NCBI GenBank assembly: GCA_964456445.1
Contig: CAYWBI010000015.1
Location: forward strand, 1 to 40,054
Length of the DNA: 40,054 nucleotides
Direction: 5' to 3'
Source: CAYWBI01 sp964456445
GTDB lineage: Bacteria; Calditrichota; Calditrichia; Calditrichales; J004
Shown here: in pieces, positions 25,001 through 34,100 of the stretch
Layout of the letters: every line of letters begins with the position of its first letter
Position numbering within the stretch: position 1 is the first letter of the stretch
Notes under the pieces: model-generated
The model's database searches: none
Told to the model about the DNA's origin: nothing
What the model saw: only the letters and a program-made list of their open reading frames with translations
Made by a program: the position numbers and the translations under genes

Positions 25001-27406
25001 AAAGAAGAACAGCCCTATGAACAAGATTCCACTGACGATATGCCCGGGAATATGCGCGAGATTTTTGTCGAAGAGGCCAGGGAACTTATTGATGGCCTAA
25101 ATGACGATTTCCTTGAACTGGAGAATCTTCCTGAAAGTGAAATGATTCTTGCAAATGCCCTAAGACGTCTGCATACATTAAAAGGCAGTGCATATATTTC
25201 CAGTTTTAATCATATTGGTGATCTTGCCCATAAGATGGAAGATTTTTTCCAGCTTTATAAAACAAGTGGCAGTGATGTGAAAAGCGAAATGCTCGACTCT
25301 GCATTTGTTGCCCTTGATCTTATTGCCGATATGGTGAACCACGTACATTTAAGCGGTAGTGATGCCATAGATCAAATGACATCACGTCTTGCCGCAATCG
25401 ATAACAAACTTTTTTCCTTTCAAAGCTTTTCCGTTCCCGGGCCAGGTCATATTCCCGATGAAAAAACAATATCTTCGGTAAATAAACAAGCGGCGCCCGT
25501 AAGAACCGAAGAGAAAAATATTTTAAAGATTGACACCGAGTATATGGACAAAATGGTTGATATGGCATCTGAGTTGATGATAAACCAAACCCAGCTTGGC
25601 GCCAACCTCCACGCCTTGAAAGAAATCCTGGCCAATATCGAAGGTGAAAAAAAACAAATACGTGCGACTGAAAACATCCTTGAGGATAGTATGTCGTCAC
25701 ATGTGGATGAAGGTCCTGATGTTGAGAAAGACAACGGCCCTAAAGAAGGCGTCCGTAAAATCTCCGAAAACATAAAAGATGTGGTACATGCCGTCAACTT
25801 GATTTCGTCCGATCTCAATCGCCTTACGGAAAATTTTGATCAAAATATTGGCCGGTTGACCAATATAAGCAAACTGCTGCACAGTGATATGCTTAAAACG
25901 CGTATGGTACCAATTGATAATTTATTTAACCGCTATCCCAGGGCGGTACGCGATCTTGCAAAGAAACAAGGAAAAAAAGTCAACCTGATCATAGAAGACA
26001 ATAACACCGAGATGGACCGGGCGATGGTAGAAGGTTTGGCCGAGCCCATTTTACATGTAATCCGCAATGCTATTGATCATGGTATCGAAACGGTTGAAGA
26101 GCGTAAGGCATTGGATAAACCTGAAAACGGGACGCTTGTTTTGCGCGCCCGGCAGGAAAGAAACCAGATACTCATTGATATCGAAGATGATGGGGCCGGG
26201 ATCGATGTGGCCAAGGTAAAGGAACAAATCTTAAAACAAAAACTTGTTGATCCGGAACATCTTAAAAAGATGAGCGAGGCGGAAGTTCTTGACTATATTT
26301 TTTACCCTGCATTTACAACCCGTTCAAAAGTTACAGAAGAATCGGGCCGTGGCATCGGTCTGGACGCGGTTGCCAACCAATTGCAAAAACTTAAGGGCAA
26401 TGTACGCTTAAAAACAGAAAAAGGCGTTGGAACCTCTTTTATGCTACGGGTGCCGCTGACCCTGGTCGTATCACATGCGCTGATGGCAACTGTCGCCAAT
26501 CAAACCATAGCCATGCCGGTCTTCGCCGTACAGGAAATCATCCAGTTTAAAAGGGATGAGATTATTGAAGATGACGGGAAAAAATACATACGGGTCCGAG
26601 GCCGTTTGCTGCCCTATGTTCATCTTCTCGATATATTACAGTTCAACCGGGATGTTCAACCCCGGGATGAAACAAACGAGCAATCTGCCGTTGTTATATT
26701 TGATGCAGGAGTAAGTATCTCCATTGGCATTGATGCCATTGTTGGCCGTCAGGAAGTGGTGATCAAATCGCTTGGCAGTCATCTGCAAAATGTCGAGTAC
26801 ATTGCCGGTGGGACAATCATGGCCAATGGTGAAGTTGCCTTGATCCTGGATTTTGCCCGCGTTATAAAAAAGGTCGAAAATCAATATTTTGGAAATGTGC
26901 CGGAAAAAAAGACACCCGTCAAAAAGGTGGAACGTGCGGAAAAACCTAAAAAACCTTCTGCTAAAAAAGCGACGCTCAAAAAGCAAAATATTAAAGCAGC
27001 AGATACATCTTCAAAGCCCAGGGTCGTAAAAAATCGACAGGCAAAAATTATGATCGTTGATGATTCAAACAGCGTACGTAATTTTGTGGGTTCCATTTTG
27101 GAGCGAAACAATTTTGTAACCATTAAAGCGGTAAATGGCGCGGATGCCCTGGAAAAATTAGAATCCGAACGTGTGGACCTAATTATTACCGATCTGGAGA
27201 TGCCCAAAATGCATGGTTTTGATTTGATAAGTCATATCCGTGAACAAAATAGATACGCACAATTACCAATAATTATTCTTACCGGACGTGCGGGGATGAA
27301 ACATCGCACTACGGGGGAAGAACTGGGGGCCAATGCATTTATTGTAAAGCCCTTTAAGGAAAATGACTTACTTTCATCGATAAGCGAGTTTATAAAAACC
27401 ACTTAG
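22034..27406 (+). CDS. cheA: Multi-Hpt hybrid chemotaxis histidine kinase (ChpA/PilL-like CheA)
   Basis: This 1790-residue kinase is far longer than ordinary CheA (about 650). Canonical Hpt motifs are centred on His753 (AAHSVRSAAHLL), His912 (AAHSLRSAAKML) and His1047 (RLHTLKGSA). A degenerate one may lie at His327 (MIHGYSGLEH). The first 700 residues are otherwise helical and unassigned, with Pro/Glu-rich linkers. The dimerisation region begins near 1167. The ATPase domain has the N box HVIRNAIDHG near 1342, DIEDDGAGID near 1383 and GRGIGLDAV near 1438. A CheW-like domain covers about 1480-1615, a basic linker follows, and the receiver domain (1669-1790) has phosphoacceptor Asp1720. ATG 22034 has GGAG upstream; ATG 22016, overlapping the receptor stop, is an alternative. 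Confidence 0.93.
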   Translation: MATPLSNEISFNTFYLTEFFNHTFVEAQDKIADSHLRMLKGLSTYLLKEEKIIDGLETVARYHNTNDLAIFLFDMIERANDYGPKVVYNSLNDLATDFVSLYSLMMEDEQSVASFKKIIGTFQEKYGDLEKEKHFEEFLEMAQTENIKTDMGTEVDLPTYFKSELYLRLDDDQGADFLEPFFSAIETGADDKQINPVLDPVFSRLKKLYPDRLSSLVAGKTHLDELADALRQEIQGIKKSAPDVFKAVLDKKDITPAPEEEAATVEKPEPSSSLDILLVDYFSSEVDDWVEDVHKILALPLKAITASAQQKEIVTAFKSLKELSMIHGYSGLEHVAHLIIKELDKLGTSSFSFSGSSVALLDEIINTFKDVGKFAEKSKSGKAVDAVKEKIEQLRQSYTEPYKIEEVEEKPEIIPEPAPTIVEDEVSPAIPEVELFDINDKRFGQALTDVLKIMAGKASACHATFLTEQSEQTLKQMIAILHQNAFLFPDGFEPGVVTGLQAKYASLPTMEKELQSQALRALSVVWQKIAETPCSDLDVKTLTAEIAEIILPEEAIEVYNPQVAEALAHIIAQRKKLLGDGFESAFYAEKPAENAKDFLNYVSRELKLIGADGYKKLIEYYLEQIERSRENAYTPEVVAEFSNAFMLFTERLRHQGINGECSDIIDAIDDLVPSAPEQALMEAEEASSTDGTMENAEPAVEETSTDESMEEDEDILLFREEGGANVLKMKESLNAFKEGRERSYLHPIENAAHSVRSAAHLLNFENAAKLSASIEETAEVFGQSELELPEDMTAYLEQAIDQLEKLFEDPESDYSTAIENLEHLLDQIAIEDSGSSPETDEQAPQYISPLETPADLSDEQLFTSDSDEDDELREIFKEESVNFLNDIQDANTILRDDPQNIQAVEKLGYAAHSLRSAAKMLGFIEISQITDSLEKLTEALNDEKITYTSDLFLKIEEARRILARLGEGKEIDSTDVSRLIDSLEESHWEKEEQPYEQDSTDDMPGNMREIFVEEARELIDGLNDDFLELENLPESEMILANALRRLHTLKGSAYISSFNHIGDLAHKMEDFFQLYKTSGSDVKSEMLDSAFVALDLIADMVNHVHLSGSDAIDQMTSRLAAIDNKLFSFQSFSVPGPGHIPDEKTISSVNKQAAPVRTEEKNILKIDTEYMDKMVDMASELMINQTQLGANLHALKEILANIEGEKKQIRATENILEDSMSSHVDEGPDVEKDNGPKEGVRKISENIKDVVHAVNLISSDLNRLTENFDQNIGRLTNISKLLHSDMLKTRMVPIDNLFNRYPRAVRDLAKKQGKKVNLIIEDNNTEMDRAMVEGLAEPILHVIRNAIDHGIETVEERKALDKPENGTLVLRARQERNQILIDIEDDGAGIDVAKVKEQILKQKLVDPEHLKKMSEAEVLDYIFYPAFTTRSKVTEESGRGIGLDAVANQLQKLKGNVRLKTEKGVGTSFMLRVPLTLVVSHALMATVANQTIAMPVFAVQEIIQFKRDEIIEDDGKKYIRVRGRLLPYVHLLDILQFNRDVQPRDETNEQSAVVIFDAGVSISIGIDAIVGRQEVVIKSLGSHLQNVEYIAGGTIMANGEVALILDFARVIKKVENQYFGNVPEKKTPVKKVERAEKPKKPSAKKATLKKQNIKAADTSSKPRVVKNRQAKIMIVDDSNSVRNFVGSILERNNFVTIKAVNGADALEKLESERVDLIITDLEMPKMHGFDLISHIREQNRYAQLPIIILTGRAGMKHRTTGEELGANAFIVKPFKENDLLSSISEFIKTT

Positions 27407-27544
27407 CCGAAAAGTAATGGTACATTAATGTCATTGTACAACCTCACAGGGACGGATAGTGTATAAAACATGTTTCTCTTTGCCCGGCTGTATGAACGTT
27501 TTAAAAATTGGAATGTTGTCTGTTCCCAGCTAAATTTTACAACT

Positions 27545-28939
27545 ATGGTTAAACACTTATTTATATGGATATTTCTGCTAAACATTGTCCCGCTTCATGC
27601 CAGCGGCGCTGTTATTGCAAATAAGACTATTGAGAGCAATGAAAGCTGGAGCGGGACCATAGTCATCAAGGGGGATATTACCGTTGCCAGTGGTGTGATT
27701 TTAACCGTCATGGCGGATACACACGTCCTTTTTTCGCCAAACATGGATCAGGCTAAAAGCGGGAAAGATCAAACACGTTGTGAATTAATTGTAAATGGCA
27801 TCCTTATTGTTAAGGGAACGCCTGATCATCGTGTTGTTTTTTCCTCAGCGGCCAAATCACCCCGCATGGGTGATTGGTATGGGATTGAACTGTTAAATAA
27901 AAAACAGATTTCGATCATCAATTATGCGGTTATTGAATATGCCTATAACGGTGTTGTTATAAAAAAAAGCAATTCCCAGGTCAGCAATTCTCAAATCCAT
28001 TTAAACTATAATGCAGGCTTGTCCATCGATGTTAAGTCGCACGCTAAAATATTTAATAATATAATTTCAGAAAATGGATACTCCGGTGTTATAACCGGGT
28101 TGGGCGCACAACCGGTATTTACCCAAAACCTTATTTCGTTAAATCAAAACGGCGTTATCGCTTTTAGTTTGTCCCAACCAAATCTTGGGAATCTCCAAAA
28201 AGGTTTATCTTACAATAAGGGACAAAACCAAATACTTGAAAATACAGAGTATGATGTTTATAATCATAGCCGGAAAACGATCTCAGCACAAAACAATACC
28301 TGGCAAACAAAAAACGATTTAGAAATTGCAGCCCGAATATATGATGCCGATGATGACCCGGCTTTTGGGAAAGTGGTCTTTAGTCCAAAATTTGGTCAGG
28401 ATATCCGCAGGAAGTTGTATAATGTTTCCCAGGCCCCGGCAACATCGGCGCCATTGGCGAACAACTCTGTCAATAATAACGGCAGAGGCCAAATATCCGG
28501 TGGAAAATCTGAAACACAGGGTACGCAGCAAAACAATACCTCTGAAGAACAAAAAATAGAAACGAGTAAAAAGGTAAAACCGCTGGCAATCGCCAACAAA
28601 GAGAAGACTATCAAACATGCTGCTGCTGTTTATAATCAAGTAAAGGAATATAAACAGGTCTTTCTGGAAGTTATGCTGGACAGCAAAAGGGCAATAGCCC
28701 GAAAAAAGGTGGCCCCATATATATCCAATAGCCCGTTGGGGCTGGGCGCCAGGGGCCGTGTTATTGTGCGCCTGCTTATCAACAGAGGCGGACATGTCGA
28801 ATCTGCTTCGGTCGTAAAGGGATTGAACGATTATTATGATAGGATTGCCCTTGAGGCCGCTTCAAAATTTATTTATGAGAAAGGAACATATCATGGAGTG
28901 GCAGTCCGTTTCTATACAAATGTTATCTTTCAGTTTTAA
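27545..28939 (+). CDS. Secreted right-handed beta-helix protein with TonB C-terminal domain
   Basis: The 464-residue product has a signal peptide (KHLFIWIFLLNIVPLHASG). Residues about 25-285 contain parallel beta-helix features: a cap (SGVILTVMADTHVLFS), GDWYGIEL and Asn-rich turns such as NNIISENGYSG and TQNLISLNQNGV, as in NosD- and pectate-lyase-like repeats. A polar Gln/Asn/Ser linker follows. Residues about 395-464 form a TonB C-terminal domain (GRVIVRLLINRGGHVESASVVKGL, DRIALEAASKF). Canonical TonB is anchored by an N-terminal helix; here that place is a cleavable-looking signal, so the protein is probably periplasmic or surface-bound. An in-frame ATG at 27470 would add 25 residues and spoil the signal peptide. 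No strong Shine-Dalgarno marks either start. Confidence 0.75.
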   Translation: MVKHLFIWIFLLNIVPLHASGAVIANKTIESNESWSGTIVIKGDITVASGVILTVMADTHVLFSPNMDQAKSGKDQTRCELIVNGILIVKGTPDHRVVFSSAAKSPRMGDWYGIELLNKKQISIINYAVIEYAYNGVVIKKSNSQVSNSQIHLNYNAGLSIDVKSHAKIFNNIISENGYSGVITGLGAQPVFTQNLISLNQNGVIAFSLSQPNLGNLQKGLSYNKGQNQILENTEYDVYNHSRKTISAQNNTWQTKNDLEIAARIYDADDDPAFGKVVFSPKFGQDIRRKLYNVSQAPATSAPLANNSVNNNGRGQISGGKSETQGTQQNNTSEEQKIETSKKVKPLAIANKEKTIKHAAAVYNQVKEYKQVFLEVMLDSKRAIARKKVAPYISNSPLGLGARGRVIVRLLINRGGHVESASVVKGLNDYYDRIALEAASKFIYEKGTYHGVAVRFYTNVIFQF

Positions 28940-28957
28940 AAACCGTTGACATGATTT

Positions 28958-28985
28958 TTGTGCCAGTATTCCATCATTTTATATA
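28958..28985 (+). promoter_or_regulatory. Possible promoter for the deoxynucleoside kinase-glycosyltransferase pair
   Basis: TTGTGC (28958-28963) and TATATA (28980-28985) are 16 bases apart, about 30 bp before the kinase ATG. A TTGACA at 28945-28950 lies further upstream but has no -10 hexamer at suitable distance. The match is moderate. Confidence 0.3.
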
Positions 28986-29016
28986 GCTGTGTATTTGACT
29001 GTTTTTATAGGGGCCT

Positions 29017-29673
29017 ATGAAAAAAGACGAAAAAAATAAACTGTTTATTGCGATTGCCGGAAATATTGGAGTAGGCAAGACAACGCTCACCCAAAAGCTT
29101 AGCCAAAGACTGGGCTGGAAAGCCTACTACGAAAAAGTGGTCGATAACCCATATCTCTCAGATTTTTATGCGGATATGAAACGTTGGAGCTTTCATCTGC
29201 AAATATTTTTTCTTTCAAATCGTTTCCGCAGCCAAAAAGAAATAACGGATTGGCCGGACTCGTGTATTCAAGACCGATCGATTTATGAAGATGTTGAGAT
29301 TTTTGCCTATAACCTGCATAAGCAAGGCTTTATGTCTGATAGGGACTTTAAAAATTATCATGAACTTTTTTCTACCATGGTGGAATATTTGCGCCGCCCG
29401 GATTTGATTTTATATCTACGTTCAACGGTTGAACAATTGCAGGAACATATTGCCCTAAGGGGGCGTGACTATGAAAAAAATATCGATCCGGCGTATCTTG
29501 CCCAGTTGAACCAGGCGTATGATGACTGGATCGAACGCGCCAGGGATGATGGTTTTAAGGTTGTAACAGTGGACACGGCCAATCGGGATTTTGAACACAA
29601 TGAAGATGACTTTGAATTGATTTACAAACCCGTGAAGGAGCTGGCACAACAGCAATGGATAAACGGTGTTTAA
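29017..29673 (+). CDS. Deoxynucleoside kinase
   Basis: The 218-residue enzyme phosphorylates deoxynucleosides in the salvage of dNTP precursors. The P-loop GNIGVGKTT is at residues 15-23. The DRS motif (Asp86-Arg87-Ser88, in QDRSIYED) is typical of the dCK/dGK/dNK family. The LID region RGRDYEKNID carries the arginines that clamp ATP. The substrate (dA, dG or dC) cannot be read from the sequence. Families of this kind are common in FCB and Gram-positive bacteria. Its 3' end overlaps the next gene by 19 bp. Confidence 0.93.
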   Translation: MKKDEKNKLFIAIAGNIGVGKTTLTQKLSQRLGWKAYYEKVVDNPYLSDFYADMKRWSFHLQIFFLSNRFRSQKEITDWPDSCIQDRSIYEDVEIFAYNLHKQGFMSDRDFKNYHELFSTMVEYLRRPDLILYLRSTVEQLQEHIALRGRDYEKNIDPAYLAQLNQAYDDWIERARDDGFKVVTVDTANRDFEHNEDDFELIYKPVKELAQQQWINGV

Positions 29674-30923
29674 TCATAACCTATTATTTTCCCCCCGCCG
29701 GCGGGGGCGGCGTTCAGCGAATATTAAAACTTGTAAAATACCTCAGCCGTCAAAACTGGCACTTTAAACTTATTGTTGCAGTGTCGGGCCAGGGCGCACA
29801 TAGCCTCCGCGATGAAAGCTTATTATCTGAGATACCCGCCAGTCTGGAAATTGTTTCCGTCGATGATCCTTTTGCCCGGGTTCAAAAAGGGCGCCTGCGC
29901 AAATTGAAATCAACTTTTGTACTACGCTGGTTAAGTTCATTGTTTTTCATACCGGACATACGGAAAAGCTGGTCGGACCGGGCCGAAAGAAAAGCCCTGG
30001 ATATTATCCGGGAAGAACCTTTCGATTGTATTCTGGTCAGTTCCCCGCCATACTCGCTTGCAACAGCGGCTGCACGGCTAAGACAAAATTCAAACATCCC
30101 TGTCGTTCTTGATATGCGTGACCCCTGGGTGATCAACCCCTATAAAATTTATCCGTCCCCGTTACATAAATTTTTGGATGTCCGGCATGAGCGCGCGGCC
30201 ATTCGGGGTATCGAATATGGCGTTAGTTGCACCCGGACTTTACTGGAACATTTTCGGGAAAACATCCCTGGTTTTCGTTATGAAAACTGGCGGGTAATCC
30301 CGAATGGCTTCGACGCCGAGGACTTTGAAGATATCGTAGCGACAAAACAAGATAATGCCTTTTTCAATATCGCGTTTTCCGGGACCACATATTCACATCT
30401 AAACAGCCCGGAACCGCTGTTCAAGGCATTAGCAATCATGAAAAAAGAGAATATCGGGATGTTCAATAAAATCCGTTTTCATCACATTGGGCAATCAATG
30501 TTGGATCTGGAGAAACTGGCACGGGACTATGGCGTTGATAAAAATATAAAAATTTGGGGTTATCAAAAACACGGAAGTTGTTTAAATATTTTGGCCGGGA
30601 TGGACGCGCTGATATTTATTCTTGATAGTAATAATCCACAGGCGGCCAATACAATAGGTGGTAAAGTTTATGAATACCTGCGTTTAGGTTTGCCAATTTT
30701 GGGCGTTGTTCCGCATGCAGGTGAGGCGGCGGATTTGCTGCGCTCTACCCGTACCGGTGTTGATGTGGATTCAAACGCGCCGCAAAAGATCGCTGATATC
30801 TTAAAAAACTGGATACAAAATGGACAAGCGATAAAACCCATAGATAAGGAAATTGCCCTTTATGAACGTAAAGCACAGGCAATGGTTTATGGAGATTTCC
30901 TGTCCGCGGTCATAAAAAAATAG
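29655..30923 (+). CDS. Glycosyltransferase, GT4-like
   Basis: The 422-residue product is a GT-B type glycosyltransferase. The N-terminus IITYYFPPAGGGGVQRILKLVKYL is the glycine-rich acceptor-domain loop common in GT4-like enzymes. DCILVSSPPYSLATAAARL and the C-terminal GGKVYEYLRLGLPILGVVPHAGEAADLLR (the sugar-nucleotide-binding region with Glu in YEYL) follow. It probably adds a sugar to a surface glycan; donor and acceptor are unknown. It starts inside the kinase gene, with AAGGAG about 14 bases upstream of the ATG, so it depends on read-through or coupling. No further polysaccharide gene lies nearby. Confidence 0.88.
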   Translation: MDKRCLIITYYFPPAGGGGVQRILKLVKYLSRQNWHFKLIVAVSGQGAHSLRDESLLSEIPASLEIVSVDDPFARVQKGRLRKLKSTFVLRWLSSLFFIPDIRKSWSDRAERKALDIIREEPFDCILVSSPPYSLATAAARLRQNSNIPVVLDMRDPWVINPYKIYPSPLHKFLDVRHERAAIRGIEYGVSCTRTLLEHFRENIPGFRYENWRVIPNGFDAEDFEDIVATKQDNAFFNIAFSGTTYSHLNSPEPLFKALAIMKKENIGMFNKIRFHHIGQSMLDLEKLARDYGVDKNIKIWGYQKHGSCLNILAGMDALIFILDSNNPQAANTIGGKVYEYLRLGLPILGVVPHAGEAADLLRSTRTGVDVDSNAPQKIADILKNWIQNGQAIKPIDKEIALYERKAQAMVYGDFLSAVIKK

Positions 30924-31077
30924 ACAAATTAAATCGTTTGGATTACTTTTAGAAACCTTCCGATTAATATTTTTAGCTTCTGGAAATTATTTGTATTTTA
31001 TTCGCGTTGACATTTTTGTAGGTTCCCTTATCGGCATGGTAAATGAGCGAAGCAATTTCTAAAGAGTAATGCAAATA

Positions 31078-31105
31078 TTGACGACTATTTTATAATTATT
31101 ATATA
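31078..31105 (+). promoter_or_regulatory. Promoter candidate for the Ig-repeat protein
   Basis: TTGACG (31078-31083) and TATATA (31100-31105) are separated by 16 bases in an AT-rich 240 bp intergenic region. A better -35 match, TTGACA at about 31007, has no good -10 at 16-18 bases. The leader would be about 50 bases. Confidence 0.4.
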
Positions 31106-31163
31106 CGACCAATTACATCAATAATAAAATTGGCAGTTTTAGCATTGCCACAGGAGATATAGC

Positions 31164-34100
31164 ATGTTTTTCCCCTTGAAAAAATGGTTTGGGTTTAGCG
31201 CATTTATCGTATTGCTTACAGCCCCTTCCGGCCTTTTCGCACAGAAGGCCAGCGCAGAGTTTATTTCTTCCATACAGCCTGCCCGATTAAGTACCGGTGA
31301 ACAAGCTGTCGATGGTATTCAAAGTGTTTACCTAAAGGGTACACAGCTTTTCGTCACAAATATTTGGAGTGGCTTGCAAATTGTTGATGTGGCCGATGTG
31401 AATAACCCAAAAGAACTGGGCTCATTTACCACAGAGAACCGCAGCCATAACTGTGTCGTCCTGGGCAATACAGCCTATTTGTCAAGCGAAATATATGGTG
31501 TGACCATCCTTGATGTGAGCAACCCTGCACATATCACGCAGCTGGGGCACGCCAAAACAAAGGGGGACGTCCATTATGTTATTGCTCATGGAAATTATGT
31601 TTATACCGCGGAAGAATTGATTGGTATCAACATATATGATGTAAGTGATCCCAGGAAAACGGTCCACGTGGGCGGATATGATACAAAAGGTTTTGCCTGG
31701 GGTCTGTTTTTACAGGACAGCACGCTGTATGTCGCCGATAAAAATGGCGGTTTGCTTATATTGGATGTTTCTGATCCGACCCGGCTCAAAAGGCTGGGCG
31801 CTTTTACAGATATGCGTTATGCCAGGACCGTCCAGGTGGAAGAGAATAAAGCCTATGTTTCAAATGGCGCAGATGGCATGTGGATCATCGATGTAAGTAA
31901 TCCGGCATTTCCAAAATTGCTTTCAAAAATTACCGTTGATGGCTATGTCTATAGTCTATTTAAAACGGGTAACTCAGCCTTTTTGGCTAATGAATCAAAA
32001 AAACGTTTGGATATCGTTAATGTCAGCGATCCGCTTCATCCGCTAAAAGAAGGTTCGTATCAATCCGATGCTAATATTTATGCATCCTGGAAAAGTGATG
32101 TTTATGTTTATATCGCTGCCGATAGTAAAACGATCATTGTGCGTCATAACCATCCACCATTAATCGAACCCATTGCACTGCAGAAGGTGGATGAAAACCA
32201 ATCGTTGACCATTGCCCCCCAGGCATATGATCCCGATGGTGATGAAATATATTTCACGATAAAAAATATCCCCCATGGCGCGGTATTTGATACCAAATCC
32301 GGGATTATTAACTGGACCCCAACCTATGATCAGTCCGGAACATATCCCGATGTGACCATCGTTGTACATGAAAATACCGAAAGCCATCTGGAAAATCAGG
32401 CAAAATTTAATATTATTGTAAAGCATGTAAACCGAAACCCGCTTATGCCTCTTGTTGCCGATACCACCATAAATGAAGAACAGATGGTTCGCTTTGTTTT
32501 AAAAGAAGGCAGCGATCCGGATGTGGAGGATAAGGGACATTTAATATATTCGGCAGAAAACATGCCGGCTGGTGCACGTTTTGAACCAAAAACACGCACT
32601 TTTACATGGACACCAACTTATGAACAATCCGGTATTTATACGGTGGATTTTGTTTTGCATGATGGGGCCGGTGGTTTAATGCGCGATGGAGCTACGATAA
32701 CAGTAAACCATGTGGACCGCAAACCCATTCTTCAAACGGTAAATCCTATTGTTGCCAATGAAAATACGCCGGTGACATTCACCTTGCAGGGCAATGACCC
32801 GGACAAGGAAGATCAGGATAAGCTAAGTTATTCAAATGGGATGTTGCCCGACGGCGCCACTTTTAACACCGGAAGCGCCACATTTAACTGGACGCCCACC
32901 TATGATCAGTCCGGAGACTACGATATACCTTTTACCTTTACAGCCGGTGCATTAAGTGACTCTCAAATCGTGCATATAACAGTGAATCATGTAAATCGTC
33001 CGCCTGTTATGGATGCTATTGCCGCACAAACGGTAAACGAAAACGATTCCCTGCATTTTACCATCACCGTTTCAGACCCCGATGTGGAAGACGCCGGTAA
33101 ATTAACAGTGAGTACGGATCAATTACCACAAGGCTCAAATTTTGATCCTGTAAGCAATACGTTTAGCTGGCAACCAAACTATGAACAGTCCGGTGTGTAT
33201 AATAAAATACAGTTTACCGTAAGTGACCCATCCGGGCTGACAGCCGCACAAAAGGTACAAATTACGGTTGTCCACATAAACCGTTCGCCAGAGTTACAAC
33301 CGATTGCCGCGCAGGTGGTGGATGAAAATAAAACGCTTTCCTTTACCCTGCAGGGAAGCGATCCTGATATCGAAGATAAAGCAAACCTTAGCTACAGTGT
33401 GGATAAATTACCCGACGGGGCAATACTTAATGGAGCAGAATTTAGCTGGAAGCCCACTTATGACCAATCCGGGAATTACCAGCTTGTCTTTACCGTCAGC
33501 GATGGAAATCTTTCTGTTTCTCAAACAACCGATATTACCGTAAATCATGTAAACCGGCCACCATTGTTTACGCCGCAAAATGCCCAGGTAGTGGATGAAA
33601 ACAAAGCCCTGGAATTTACCGTCGCCGCCAGTGACCCGGATAAAGAGGATGCCGGGATGGTTGCCCTTTCATCAAGTCCATTACCGCAAGGCGCCACATT
33701 TGATGTTGCAAGCGGTACATTTACCTGGACGCCGACCTTCGATCAGGCCGGTGATTATGCTGTAACATTTTCCGCAACCGATCCACAGCAGGCAACAGTT
33801 GAACAGCCTGTAAAAATTACGGTGAATCAGGTGAACCGCACGCCGGTCTTCCCGCCACAGCAGGCACAGACAGTGGATGAAAACACTACGTTGTCCTTTA
33901 AACTTACCCCGGCCACAGACCCCGATAAGGAAGACGAAGGAAAATTGGCTTATACGGTTGATGGCCTTCCCGATGGCGCAACTTTTGACCCGGCAACACA
34001 AGCTTTAAGCTGGACGCCGGATTTTGATCAGGCAGGAAACTATACGCTTTCGTTTAGTGTGGCCGATGCGGGTTTTACAGTGAAACAACCGTTGGCAATT

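Noticed and set aside
28319..28795. 158-codon open frame on the - strand
   Set aside because: It lies antisense within the beta-helix/TonB gene and the product has no recognisable domain.
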